From the NCBI GenBank assembly GCA_015523685.1, contig WAJW01000048.1, positions 1 through 6,253 on the forward strand: a stretch of 6,253 nucleotides of DNA. The letters are read 5' to 3'. Of this stretch, positions 1 through 6,248 are shown in pieces. This stretch comes from Archaeoglobaceae archaeon. GTDB taxonomy: Archaea; Halobacteriota; Archaeoglobi; Archaeoglobales; JdFR-42. The stretch's first letter is position 1. Every line of letters begins with the position of its first letter. A program made the translations under genes and the position numbers. The notes beneath the pieces were generated by a model, which saw nothing but the letters and a program-made list of their open reading frames with translations, searched no databases and was not told the DNA's origin.

Positions 1-230
1 ATCTCCATTTCCAGTCCTGTTTTCCCCCATTCTCTGAATGAAGTGATCGTCTCATCCCTTATATCCCTGTTATCAAAATTCCTTATCAGGTTTTCAAGAA
101 GAATCCTCATCGTAAACGGCAGTTTTTTTATGTCAATCCCATATTTTCTCCCGGCTTTTCTCAGGGAATAAATGTGATAATCCCGGGAATCGATCTCCAT
201 CTTTTTCAATGTTATTTCCAGACCTTTCAT
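1..230 (-). CDS. acnA: Aconitate hydratase (AcnA/IRP1 type), N-terminal fragment
   Basis: Only the first 76 codons are present; the gene runs off the low-coordinate edge. Aconitase interconverts citrate and isocitrate with a [4Fe-4S] cluster in the cytoplasmic citric-acid cycle. The translation has the N-terminal signature of the AcnA/IRP1 branch: a tyrosine-rich start (YHIYSLRKA, residues 18-26), then KLPFTMRILLENLIRNFD (36-53), matching the family's KLPxSLRxLLENLLRxxDG block, and then the helix before the expected PxRVLMQDFTG segment. The cluster cysteines and catalytic residues lie outside the window, so 2-methylisocitrate dehydratase or another AcnA-like hydro-lyase cannot be excluded. 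The ATG at 230 is chosen because GAGG lies immediately upstream and a TATA box sits about 30 bases upstream, implying a very short leader. It is transcribed separately from the zinc-ribbon gene upstream. Confidence 0.85.
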   Translation of the reverse strand, partial: MKGLEITLKKMEIDSRDYHIYSLRKAGRKYGIDIKKLPFTMRILLENLIRNFDNRDIRDETITSFREWGKTGLEME

Positions 231-256
231 AACCTCAAAAATTTTTTAATTTATGT

Positions 257-264
257 TTTATAAA
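257..264 (-). promoter_or_regulatory. TATA box of the aconitase gene
   Basis: The minus strand reads TTTATAAA here, inside an AT-rich stretch. Its centre is about 30 bases upstream of the aconitase ATG at 230, the normal spacing for an archaeal TATA box with a start site a few bases before the start codon. The sequence is seen directly; promoter function is inferred. Confidence 0.5.
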
Positions 265-313
265 TCTTATCTGCAGATATCCCGTTTATACCAATGCAAA
301 ACTGAAGATCGGT

Positions 314-339
314 AAGGCTGTTCAGATTCCACTAGCCTT
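314..339 (-). terminator. Hairpin abutting the zinc-ribbon stop codon, possible terminator
   Basis: A perfect 6-base inverted repeat (AAGGCT at 314-319, AGCCTT at 334-339) encloses 14 bases and directly abuts the stop codon of the zinc-ribbon gene (340-342). About ten bases past the stem the minus strand has a short TTTT run. The position suits transcript termination or 3'-end protection of the thiolase operon. The stem is short and the T run weak, so this is tentative. Confidence 0.3.
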
Positions 340-474
340 TCAGCCATCATCTTCCTCTTCCACCTCAAGAATGAGCACTCCAACATATCCGCAATCCTCA
401 CATCTATACTTGCCCGTATATCCACCCGCATCGAGCTTGATGTTGGCCGATCCACATACGGGACATATTTTCAT
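340..474 (-). CDS. Small C4 zinc-ribbon protein, 44 residues
   Basis: This is a complete small protein with one rubredoxin-like zinc ribbon: C4-P-V-C7-G near the start and C25-E-D-C28-G after a GGYTGKYR turn. A hydrophobic strand (VGVLILEV) and an acidic tail (EEEDDG) follow. The ATG at 474 is chosen because its bases overlap the stop codon of the upstream thiolase gene as ATGA, a classic coupling arrangement. A longer frame opens upstream to 564 but would only read through the thiolase C-terminus out of frame. GGAG lies 12 bases upstream of the ATG. The function is unknown. Such ribbons bind nucleic acid or partner proteins, and co-translation with a tRNA thiolase suggests, as inference only, an accessory role in that reaction. 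It lacks a C-terminal GlyGly, so it is not a ubiquitin-like sulfur carrier. Confidence 0.8.
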   Translation of the reverse strand: MKICPVCGSANIKLDAGGYTGKYRCEDCGYVGVLILEVEEEDDG

Positions 475-1343
475 CTTTTTATCACTCTCCTCTTCAATCT
501 GCAGAAACCACACAGACCACCAGAGCTGATCTCTCCGCATTCCGGGCAGAGCTCCACATTCCATTCCTCTTCCTTTCTGTTGCTGAACCTGACAATACCC
601 CTTACAAAATTCTGCTTGAATCCGGGTTTTCTCCTCTCCACTTCATACAGAATGTCCTTCCACTCATCAATGGGTGAGAGAGGGCATTCATCAATCACAA
701 ATTCTAAACCTCTGGCAAGAACGTAGAGAGCGTTTTCCCTTTCGGTTCTCTCGTACAGGGGCCGGATCCTTGTTAGTATTTTCTCGTGAAAACCCTCTGT
801 CACGGGGAGAAGTTTGTCACTCCACTGAAAATTTCCCGACAGCCAGTTTTTTATGAAAAACACAGATATATCATCTGCAGTATGTCCTGTCGCCAGTTTC
901 TCAGCTCCATATTCTCTTGCAGTTCTGTTCATAAGATACCTCTTCACCTTCCCACATGCGGAACATGCCTTACCCTTCATATTTTCGATGCCAAATCCTG
1001 CCACATCATTCAGGGAGACGATGACGGCATCAGGATCAAATTCCCTGACAGCCTTCACACTTTTACGGGAATAATCTGAAATACCGAGATCTATATGCAT
1101 TGTGATGACCTCAAAATCCATTTTTGTGGAGAGGGTCTTCATCACATCAGCCATTGCCATGCTGTCCTTACCACCTGAAACAGCAAGAGCAATCTTATCG
1201 CCTTTCCTCACCATCCTGTACTTCGTGAGGGTTTTTTTCACGAGTTTTTCATAAAATTCCGGATAACACTCTGCACAGACACGAATATTATAGCTTCTGA
1301 ACCTGAAAGCACCCGTTTTACCGCAGAACCTGCATACTGACAT
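471..1343 (-). CDS. tRNA 2-thiouridine synthetase of the TtuA/NcsA (TtcA-like, TIGR00269) family
   Basis: This 290-residue cytoplasmic enzyme would activate a tRNA uridine by adenylation and replace its oxygen with sulfur. The order of parts is: N-terminal zinc finger (C4, C7, C23, C26); PP-loop ATP pyrophosphatase motif SGGKDS (56-61); the C127-x-x-C130-G pair; the GH-x-x-DD motif (153-158); a third cysteine C220 in DECPLS; and a C-terminal zinc finger (C266, C269, C278, C281). In TtuA and NcsA, three cysteines equivalent to C127, C130 and C220 hold a catalytic [4Fe-4S] cluster. The length is typical. The segment after GHTADD (ISVFFIKNWLSGNFQW) departs from the usual DDEAQTxLMNxLRGD, so this is a divergent paralogue. 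Whether it modifies U54 (TtuA) or wobble U34 (NcsA) cannot be decided, so no symbol is given. The ATG at 1343 starts just before the first zinc cysteine. No strong ribosome site or TATA box is visible upstream. It overlaps the zinc-ribbon gene by four bases. Confidence 0.88.
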   Translation of the reverse strand: MSVCRFCGKTGAFRFRSYNIRVCAECYPEFYEKLVKKTLTKYRMVRKGDKIALAVSGGKDSMAMADVMKTLSTKMDFEVITMHIDLGISDYSRKSVKAVREFDPDAVIVSLNDVAGFGIENMKGKACSACGKVKRYLMNRTAREYGAEKLATGHTADDISVFFIKNWLSGNFQWSDKLLPVTEGFHEKILTRIRPLYERTERENALYVLARGLEFVIDECPLSPIDEWKDILYEVERRKPGFKQNFVRGIVRFSNRKEEEWNVELCPECGEISSGGLCGFCRLKRRVIKR

Positions 1344-1398
1344 CCAGCAAGACTCATATCCAAACTTATTTCAATCTTTGCATGAGCCAGGCAAAACC

Positions 1399-1440
1399 CA
1401 TACAACCTGATGAATTGTATGAAATTCAGCAGGTGTCATG
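1399..1440. repeat. Imperfect inverted repeat upstream of the thiolase gene
   Basis: Left arm ACAACCTGATGAATT (1402-1416) and right arm AATTCAGCAGGTGT (1423-1436) can pair as TGAATT/AATTCA, CCTG/CAGG and ACA/TGT. There is one mismatch, one bulged A and a 6-base loop. Outer CAT/ATG bases extend it to 1399-1440. It lies 56 bases upstream of the thiolase ATG. It could be a structured leader, an operator or part of a small RNA; the sequence does not decide between these. Confidence 0.5.
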
Positions 1441-1484
1441 AACAACATGAGTTTCTGTAAAGTCTCAGGCTTACTCAGGAATCT

Positions 1485-1494
1485 GAAAAAATAA
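1485..1494 (-). terminator. T-rich run, possible terminator of the acyl-CoA dehydrogenase operon
   Basis: The minus strand reads TTATTTTTTC here, the longest T run between the iron-sulfur gene stop at 1901 and the thiolase start at 1343. Archaeal polymerases often terminate at T tracts without a strong hairpin. It is about 400 bases past the stop codon, so an earlier, less obvious site may be the real one. Confidence 0.2.
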
Positions 1495-1635
1495 AGAGCT
1501 GAATCAGGGATTTAACGATCTCTCCAGTATGTACTGATGATGAAAAGCTGATACCAGGAAGCATACTCTGACGGGGCAGAAACGCCTGACTTTTAATTAT
1601 TTCTCCCTGCATTTGTAAAATTCCTCATGGGACTT

Positions 1636-1677
1636 TTGAGATAAATGGAAACGCTCTTCCCAGCATTTATTTCTCAA
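1636..1677. repeat. Long imperfect inverted repeat in the intergenic region
   Basis: Arms TTGAGATAAATG (1636-1647) and CATTTATTTCTCAA (1664-1677) pair over 12 bases with only a two-base TT bulge on the right arm. They enclose a 16-base loop. A competing inner stem pairs AAACGCT (1649-1655) with AGCATTT (1662-1668), which gives seven pairs with one G-U on the minus-strand RNA. No gene overlaps it. Its function is unknown. Confidence 0.5.
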
Positions 1678-1900
1678 CACTTTTCAAGCAGATAATTTCC
1701 TGAATTGACCTTTTACGACATAGTTTAGATGGACGTGATCAATGCAAATTCAACCATTCCCTTCAGAATGCCTGGCTGAGGAAAATAATGGAAATTGTGA
1801 TCTGATTGAAATGAATATTCCGCTATTCCGGGTTACAAACTTTTGAACCATCTACCATCCGAAATTTCTCCTTTCTTTCCGTTCACAGCTCTGGTGTGGA

Positions 1901-2688
1901 TCAGCCATCAATCTTTACCCTTGAAATCCTCGGAATGGAACTGGATTTGGAGATATGGGGATTGCCGTAAGGACAGACATAAACACACAGACCACAGCCT
2001 CTTGAACCGAGTTTTCTCTGCAAAACAGCTCGTCTGTACGTCTCACATTTAACTGGATCCAGACGTCTATCCAGACTTTCGGCAGGATCGAAAGCATTGC
2101 CTTTGATAGCTCCCACAGGGCAGATTTTGACACACAAATCACAATCATCCATGCGTCTTCCATGGGTTTTCCGGAGGCGAGAGGTGCATCGGTTAATATA
2201 GAGACCAGACGAACCCTTGGGCCATATTCAGGGGTTATAAGCAGAGTGTTTTTCCCTATCCATCCGAGACCTGCCAGATGAGCGGATAGTTTGTGAGAGA
2301 AAACACTCTTGAGCTGATCTGGATTGGATGGTGTAAAATCAGGTCTCCTCAGGAATGGATTCAGAGTCGAAGGAATGGGAAAAGCCCTGTAACCTTTTCT
2401 CTGAAGTTTTTGAGTGATCTTAAGGGCAATATCATCGAGCTGATGGGTAACTGTTGCGTAAATATGCTGAGTGTAAACAAACTGAACCCCGGGGCTATCG
2501 TGGTGAATGAGCTTATCAACTATACTATCCGAGAGATGTATGCCAGCTGATATGGCATAGGGAAAATCAAGAAACTCTCCTCCTTCCTTTTTTATGTAGC
2601 TGTGTACCGGTCTGAGATCCGCCACTCCAAATAGATCTGCATTCAATTTCTCTCTGGCATATTTTTCCAGTTCTTCATTCAGCTTCAT
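1901..2688 (-). pseudogene. QueG-like double [4Fe-4S] cluster protein, interrupted by a one-base frameshift
   Basis: The reading frame from ATG 2688 encodes a QueG-related N-terminal region with the signature SHKLSAHLAGLGWIGKN (131-147), then loses homology after GKPMEDA near 2150. Adding one base there joins it to the frame ending at 1901 and gives a 262-residue protein. It has eight cysteines for two [4Fe-4S] clusters: C180-DD-C183-DL-C186-VKI-C190-P, then C215, and C232-GL-C235-VYV-C239-P. The lost base falls in the codon of C180 (TG followed by GAT). Relatives are redox proteins related to epoxyqueuosine reductase and reductive dehalogenases, but the QueG catalytic D...ER segment is not visible and the C-terminal HEAT repeats are absent. 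The substrate is therefore unknown. It starts 26 bases after the acyl-CoA dehydrogenase stop, with GAGGT upstream, so it is probably co-transcribed. Either this is a real inactivating deletion or a sequencing error. Confidence 0.85.
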
Positions 2689-2714
2689 GTCTGACAGGGA
2701 ACTTACCTCACAAT

Positions 2715-3806
2715 CTATAACAGAGCTCTTGATATGATAAGCTTCATCATTTCTGAGGTTCCCTCAGCTATGTCCAGTGTTTTTGCATCCCTGTAAGCCC
2801 TCTCCACGTATGTGTTTGATAAAATACCATATCCCCCATGAAGTTCCACGGCAATATCTGAAGCTTTCTTTGCCAGTTCTGCTGATCTGAGTTTTGCCAT
2901 GGATGCCAGAACTGTTATGTCATTGCTGTCAGCCAGTTCAGCGACGTGGGATATAAATGCCCTTGTAACCTCTATCCCGGTTGCAATATCTGCCAGCATG
3001 AACTGAATGGCCTGAAAACTGACAATTTTATTACCGAAGGATTCTCTCTTCTTTGCATAACTGAGGGCATGGTTAAAACAGCTTTCAGCAATCCCCAGAC
3101 CCACAGCAGAAAAGAGCAACCTGCTGGGCGAGAGTGTGCTCAATGCCACCTTCAACCCTTTTCCCTCCTTCACCAGAATATTATCGGCAGGGACTTCTGC
3201 ATCCACGAATCTGATCGTTCCAAGTCCGCTTCCCCTCATACCACCTGTATCCAGTTTTTTAACTTTCACTCCATCTTCTCTTTCAACTATGAATGTTGTC
3301 AGACCCTCCTTACCTGATCCCGTTCTGGCGGTGGTTATGAAGAATTCCGCATGTGTTGCATTTGTAATAAACATCTTGGTCCCATTCAAAATGTATTCAT
3401 TTCCTCCCTTAACAGCCCTCAGCCTTACAGCATTTGCCACATCACTTCCACCGGAGGGCTCGGTTATTGCAACCGCACCGAGCTTTTCAGATACGAGGGA
3501 GGGGAGGTATCTGTCTTTCTGCTCTTCATTTCCGAATTTCAGAATTGCGTTGACAGCCATGTTGTGAACAAATACACTGTGGGCCACAGAGGGAGAAACC
3601 GTTGCAAGTTTTTCAATGATCCTGCATGCATCAACATAACTCAATCCAAGCCCTCCATGCCTTGTGGGAGCCATAACCCCCATCAATCCATTTTCAAAAA
3701 GCTCCTCAATAACCAGCTTATCCATCTCGTTATTTCTGTCAATCTCCCCAGCTCTTGTTTCCACAAGGTTCACGACTTCATTAACTGATTTTTCAAATTC
3801 AGACAC
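2715..3806 (-). CDS. Acyl-CoA dehydrogenase (FAD-dependent)
   Basis: This 363-residue flavoprotein would oxidise an acyl-CoA to its trans-2-enoyl-CoA, passing electrons to an electron-transfer flavoprotein. Numbered from GTG 3806, the FAD/substrate motif ITEPSGGSD lies at 114-122, the strand FITNATHAEFFITTART at 147-163, RESFG at 254-258 and GGYG at 324-327. The catalytic base is E348 in the C-terminal AYRDAKTLDIAEGTSEM block. The fold is complete and of normal length. Chain-length specificity cannot be read from sequence; short- or medium-chain, branched and benzylsuccinyl-type relatives all fit. An earlier in-frame GTG at 3833 would add nine residues, but it has no Shine-Dalgarno sequence and lies only five bases below a TATA-like element. 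GTG 3806 has GGGTGA four bases upstream and is preferred. The gene is followed after 26 bases by the QueG-like iron-sulfur gene, which might serve as a redox partner. Confidence 0.92.
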   Translation of the reverse strand: MSEFEKSVNEVVNLVETRAGEIDRNNEMDKLVIEELFENGLMGVMAPTRHGGLGLSYVDACRIIEKLATVSPSVAHSVFVHNMAVNAILKFGNEEQKDRYLPSLVSEKLGAVAITEPSGGSDVANAVRLRAVKGGNEYILNGTKMFITNATHAEFFITTARTGSGKEGLTTFIVEREDGVKVKKLDTGGMRGSGLGTIRFVDAEVPADNILVKEGKGLKVALSTLSPSRLLFSAVGLGIAESCFNHALSYAKKRESFGNKIVSFQAIQFMLADIATGIEVTRAFISHVAELADSNDITVLASMAKLRSAELAKKASDIAVELHGGYGILSNTYVERAYRDAKTLDIAEGTSEMMKLIISRALL

Positions 3807-3810
3807 GTTT

Positions 3811-3816
3811 TCACCC
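3811..3816 (-). promoter_or_regulatory. Ribosome binding site deciding the acyl-CoA dehydrogenase start
   Basis: The minus strand reads GGGTGA, complementary to the 3' end of archaeal 16S rRNA, with four bases before GTG 3804-3806. No comparable site precedes the alternative GTG at 3833. Confidence 0.5.
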
Positions 3817-3837
3817 AGAATTAAATTAATCACTCAA

Positions 3838-3846
3838 TATATATCG
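3838..3846 (-). promoter_or_regulatory. TATA box of the acyl-CoA dehydrogenase operon
   Basis: The minus strand reads GATATATAT, preceded by AAATC, a plausible BRE-like purine-rich stretch. Its centre at about 3842 predicts a start site near 3816, just before the GGGTGA ribosome site and after the alternative start codon at 3833. Promoter function is inferred. Confidence 0.5.
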
Positions 3847-3980
3847 ATTTATCTGGTTTACTGACAACTTCAGTTACTTCTGCTACATTTCCCGGATTTC
3901 CCGTTTCAGTGCTGCACAGCCCTGCAAATTCACCCGAGTTAATTCAGGTATTTTTACTGTGAAGAGAAAATCAACCTTTA

Positions 3981-4030
3981 GCTGTTAAATCTTTCAGAGA
4001 AAAATAAGATCAGAGATTTTTAAGAACAGC
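3981..4030 (-). terminator. Hairpin abutting the PolB2 stop codon, possible terminator
   Basis: GCTGTT (3981-3986) pairs with AACAGC (4025-4030), and AAATCT (3987-3992) with AGATTT (4014-4019), with a five-base bulge between the two right-hand segments. That makes a 12-pair interrupted stem starting at the base next to the polymerase stop codon (4031-4033). The minus-strand loop contains TTATTTTT. It is a reasonable 3'-end element for the PolB2 operon. The symmetry is seen directly; the function is inferred. Confidence 0.4.
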
Positions 4031-6013
4031 TCAACATTCTGGACGGAAAGAACGGGATACCGGCCCGGAATGCCTGAACACAAACTCAAACTCTTTCCAT
4101 GCTCTTTCAAGGATCATCTGGTAGTACCCATGATCAAAGCTTTCAGCGGTCCACTCTGGCTCAACTACCCATCTCTTTGAATCAACCACAACATAACCCA
4201 CCTCCATCCCGGGAAACACTCTGACACCGAGCTTTCCGTAAGCCTTTATGACTGAAGCCTCGGGACATCTCCTTGAATAATTCAACTTTCCTATCCTCCG
4301 CCTTATAGCAAGTTCTCCGGGATCTGCATATCTGAGATTTCTCCTGTAGCGTTCATAGATTTTTCTGACCTTTTCTTCAAGATTTTTCAGCTCTCCAGCT
4401 GTTCCGGCGTTCCTCATAACTCCAAGCATTTCAATCTGCATTTTTCTTGTATATTCAGGAGTGTCCCTTCTCCTGGCCATTATCCCTCTGACTTTAATTC
4501 TTCCATCCGAGAGCCTCCCGTAGTAACGGTTATATGAACCCATACCATCCAGCATCGGAAGGAAGATTATCCAGTCATAGCTCTCAACTTCTGTCAGCAT
4601 TCCCGTCTCTTTTTCGATCCTCTCCTTCAGCTTTGCTATATCTCTTCCTCCAAGCCATAAGCAGTCCACTATGCCATGTATCACATGGAAACCCATATCT
4701 TCTGCAATCTTTCTTGATTTAAGCAGAATCTCTCTTGCTATTGATGTAATCTTCTCATGAACCTCTATTCTACCGAATTTGGCGTTTCTGTAGCCCGTGT
4801 ATCCAAAACAGGTGATGAGCAGCCACTTGAGCACGGAGTCGGGGCCTGAGTATTCAGGACATGACTTTTTCAATCTCTTCGTTTTTATCCTCAACTCGAG
4901 GAGGGGTCTTAAGACTTCAGCAAGAAAACCCTCTTTTTTCTCACCGTTTACGGTTTCGGGAGAGAGATTGTACCTCACGATAATTGAAGGATACAGGGAT
5001 GTGAAATCAAGCTGATGTACTTTTTCATAAACTCCTGGCTCCGGTTGAAAAATCATCCCCCCTTTATCCACTGCCCTGAGCTCGATGAAATTTCTAAGTC
5101 TTTCACCGTCCCCTTTCCTGAAGGGCACTGCTATGCCCCGCCTTATCGCCTCATAAACCTCATAACTCGAGATCAGGGTTCCTGGAGTGAATCTTGATGT
5201 GAGATTCGGGATCAATCCTGTCAGCCTCGCTAAGAGAAGAATTCCTTTCAAACCTCCTTCTCTGTACGTGAAACTGTTTTCCGTATCGATCAATATCCTT
5301 CCATCTGGAAGAAACGCCTCATTTCTGTAGCCTGCCCTTCCATAACTCCAGTATGATTTCCCGGATAGCTTTCTGAATCTGCCACTTCTGGTTATACTGA
5401 CTTCCAGCCCATATTTTCTGCTTTTCTCCAGAATCACTTTCATCCAGATGTCTGCATAGGGGAATAAAATCACATCAGGATCACATGCACCAATCAGACT
5501 GAAGAAATCAGAAAGAACCTGATTTTCATCCCCTTCAAGCCTCTCCTTTCTTTCATGATGGAGCTCTATCGATCTTATCTCCTTTCCCAGATATGGATTT
5601 TCCCGGATTTCCACTCCCATAACCTCAAGATCTGCATTGAAGTATGGGGAGAATCTCGATTCACCATTGCTTCCGCACGGGAAAATGCTGTTCTCTGCCA
5701 TGAAACGCTGTTCATATCTAATATCCACATTGTATAACTCTGCAGAAAAATTCGTCTGTTCTTCTATGGCCCGTGCGATTTTTCTTCCAGCATGAACTCT
5801 GAAACCATCAAGCCATCCGTATATTGTCCTGAATCTGCATTCTTCAAGTCTGTAATTTTGTTCAAGATTTTCGATCATATCTCCATAAAGCCATTTTTCT
5901 GGCAGATACATGTAAAAAAAGGGGTTATACTTCTTCTTCTCCCTTCTGATCCTACCGTTCCTTTTGATCCACAGCTCCAGAAACCCATTCCTGTAACAGC
6001 AGTCAATTATCAT
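4031..6013 (-). CDS. polB2: Divergent B-family DNA polymerase, archaeal PolB2 group
   Basis: This 660-residue protein is shorter than replicative PolB enzymes (about 780). Palm motif A is intact: DFTSLYPSII with D336. Motif B is K396-WLLITCFGYTGY, where the usual KxxxNSxYG has lost its Asn and Ser. Motif C is HGIVDC (446-451) instead of YGDTDS, so the first Asp is I448 while the second, D450, remains. The thumb side is recognisable: KVRGIMARRRDTPE (507-520) and GKLGVRVFPGMEVGYVV. The exonuclease is dead: Exo I DxE aligns with VEIRE (134-138), the Exo II Asn and Asp are missing around ILFPYADIW (182-190), and the segment carrying Exo III is deleted. This is the pattern of the so-called inactivated PolB2 family, whose Sulfolobales members (Dpo2) have been linked to DNA-damage tolerance. 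ATG 6013 overlaps the upstream gene by 11 bases and has GGAG seven bases before it. Confidence 0.9.
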   Translation of the reverse strand: MIIDCCYRNGFLELWIKRNGRIRREKKKYNPFFYMYLPEKWLYGDMIENLEQNYRLEECRFRTIYGWLDGFRVHAGRKIARAIEEQTNFSAELYNVDIRYEQRFMAENSIFPCGSNGESRFSPYFNADLEVMGVEIRENPYLGKEIRSIELHHERKERLEGDENQVLSDFFSLIGACDPDVILFPYADIWMKVILEKSRKYGLEVSITRSGRFRKLSGKSYWSYGRAGYRNEAFLPDGRILIDTENSFTYREGGLKGILLLARLTGLIPNLTSRFTPGTLISSYEVYEAIRRGIAVPFRKGDGERLRNFIELRAVDKGGMIFQPEPGVYEKVHQLDFTSLYPSIIVRYNLSPETVNGEKKEGFLAEVLRPLLELRIKTKRLKKSCPEYSGPDSVLKWLLITCFGYTGYRNAKFGRIEVHEKITSIAREILLKSRKIAEDMGFHVIHGIVDCLWLGGRDIAKLKERIEKETGMLTEVESYDWIIFLPMLDGMGSYNRYYGRLSDGRIKVRGIMARRRDTPEYTRKMQIEMLGVMRNAGTAGELKNLEEKVRKIYERYRRNLRYADPGELAIRRRIGKLNYSRRCPEASVIKAYGKLGVRVFPGMEVGYVVVDSKRWVVEPEWTAESFDHGYYQMILERAWKEFEFVFRHSGPVSRSFRPEC

Positions 6014-6236
6014 CCCTTCTCTCCATTTCCTTCATGAGTTCAATTAAAATGAAAAAGACAACCGCCTCAAGTGGATCATCAAAGGCGTAGAAGGCTTCAT
6101 TTGAGTGTTTCTTTGCAAGATATGCAAGTTTTTCAGCATAGATCTGATCTTCCACTTTCAGAGCTTTTCTGGCTCTGTACCACCTTTCTGCCATAACCTT
6201 GACCTGCCTTCTGACACTCTCTATGCTCCTTCCCAC
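6003..6236 (-). CDS. Small helical protein co-translated with PolB2, 77 residues
   Basis: I do not recognise a named family. The protein is predicted all-helical and charged, with an N-terminal basic helix (SIESVRRQVKVMAERWYRARK), a middle helix (YAEKLAYLAKK), an aromatic turn (EAFYAFDDPLEA) and a hydrophobic C-terminal helix (VVFFILIELMKEMERR). It has no cysteine motif and no clear signal peptide. The start is GTG 6236 because GGAGGAG (6242-6248) sits five bases upstream; the frame stays open above it to the window edge. It shares 11 bases with the start of polB2, so translation is probably coupled and the two proteins may act together. Archaeal PolB2 genes are, as I recall, often preceded by a small uncharacterised gene and a RecA/ImuA-like ATPase; whether this is that small gene needs a family search. 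Confidence 0.75.
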   Translation of the reverse strand: MGRSIESVRRQVKVMAERWYRARKALKVEDQIYAEKLAYLAKKHSNEAFYAFDDPLEAVVFFILIELMKEMERRDDN

Positions 6237-6241
6237 GAGAA

Positions 6242-6248
6242 CTCCTCC
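6242..6248 (-). promoter_or_regulatory. Strong ribosome binding site of the PolB2-linked small gene
   Basis: The minus strand reads GGAGGAG, a near-ideal match to the 16S rRNA 3' end, five bases before GTG 6236. It decides that start although the frame remains open upstream. Confidence 0.6.

Larger units (their letters stand above)
1344..1900. other. 557-base intergenic region without a credible gene
   Basis: Translation in the three minus-strand frames gives many stops and no recognisable protein family, and no long plus-strand frame is confined to this stretch. It holds three imperfect inverted repeats (1399-1440, 1636-1677, 1754-1791), a T6 run on the minus strand near 1486-1491, and a Shine-Dalgarno sequence that leads to only 11 codons (1858-1823). 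It presumably contains the 3' end of the acyl-CoA dehydrogenase operon and the promoter of the thiolase operon. Its length is large for a compact archaeal genome with same-strand genes on both sides, so a non-coding RNA or a decayed gene is possible. Confidence 0.6.

Noticed and set aside
340..474. Possible ubiquitin-like sulfur carrier partner for the thiolase
   Set aside because: The protein is a C4 zinc ribbon ending in DDG, without a beta-grasp-sized domain or C-terminal GlyGly.
475..564. In-frame upstream extension of the zinc-ribbon protein
   Set aside because: It overlaps the thiolase C-terminus in another frame, its sequence is not protein-like, and the ATGA overlap with GGAG upstream explains the shorter start.
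1534..1572. ATGATGA and two CTGA motifs resembling boxes of a C/D guide RNA on the plus strand
   Set aside because: The first CTGA follows the C-like box after only four or five bases, too short for a guide. No C' box or terminal stem is present.
1620..1760. DHVHL pentapeptide in a minus-strand frame, like the HUH motif of IS200/IS605 transposases
   Set aside because: The residues around it do not match the transposase, the frame is broken by stops, and no catalytic tyrosine region follows. Most likely chance.
2946..3788. Several plus-strand frames of 120-145 codons opposite the acyl-CoA dehydrogenase
   Set aside because: They are antisense shadows of a clearly recognised gene, with no family resemblance of their own.
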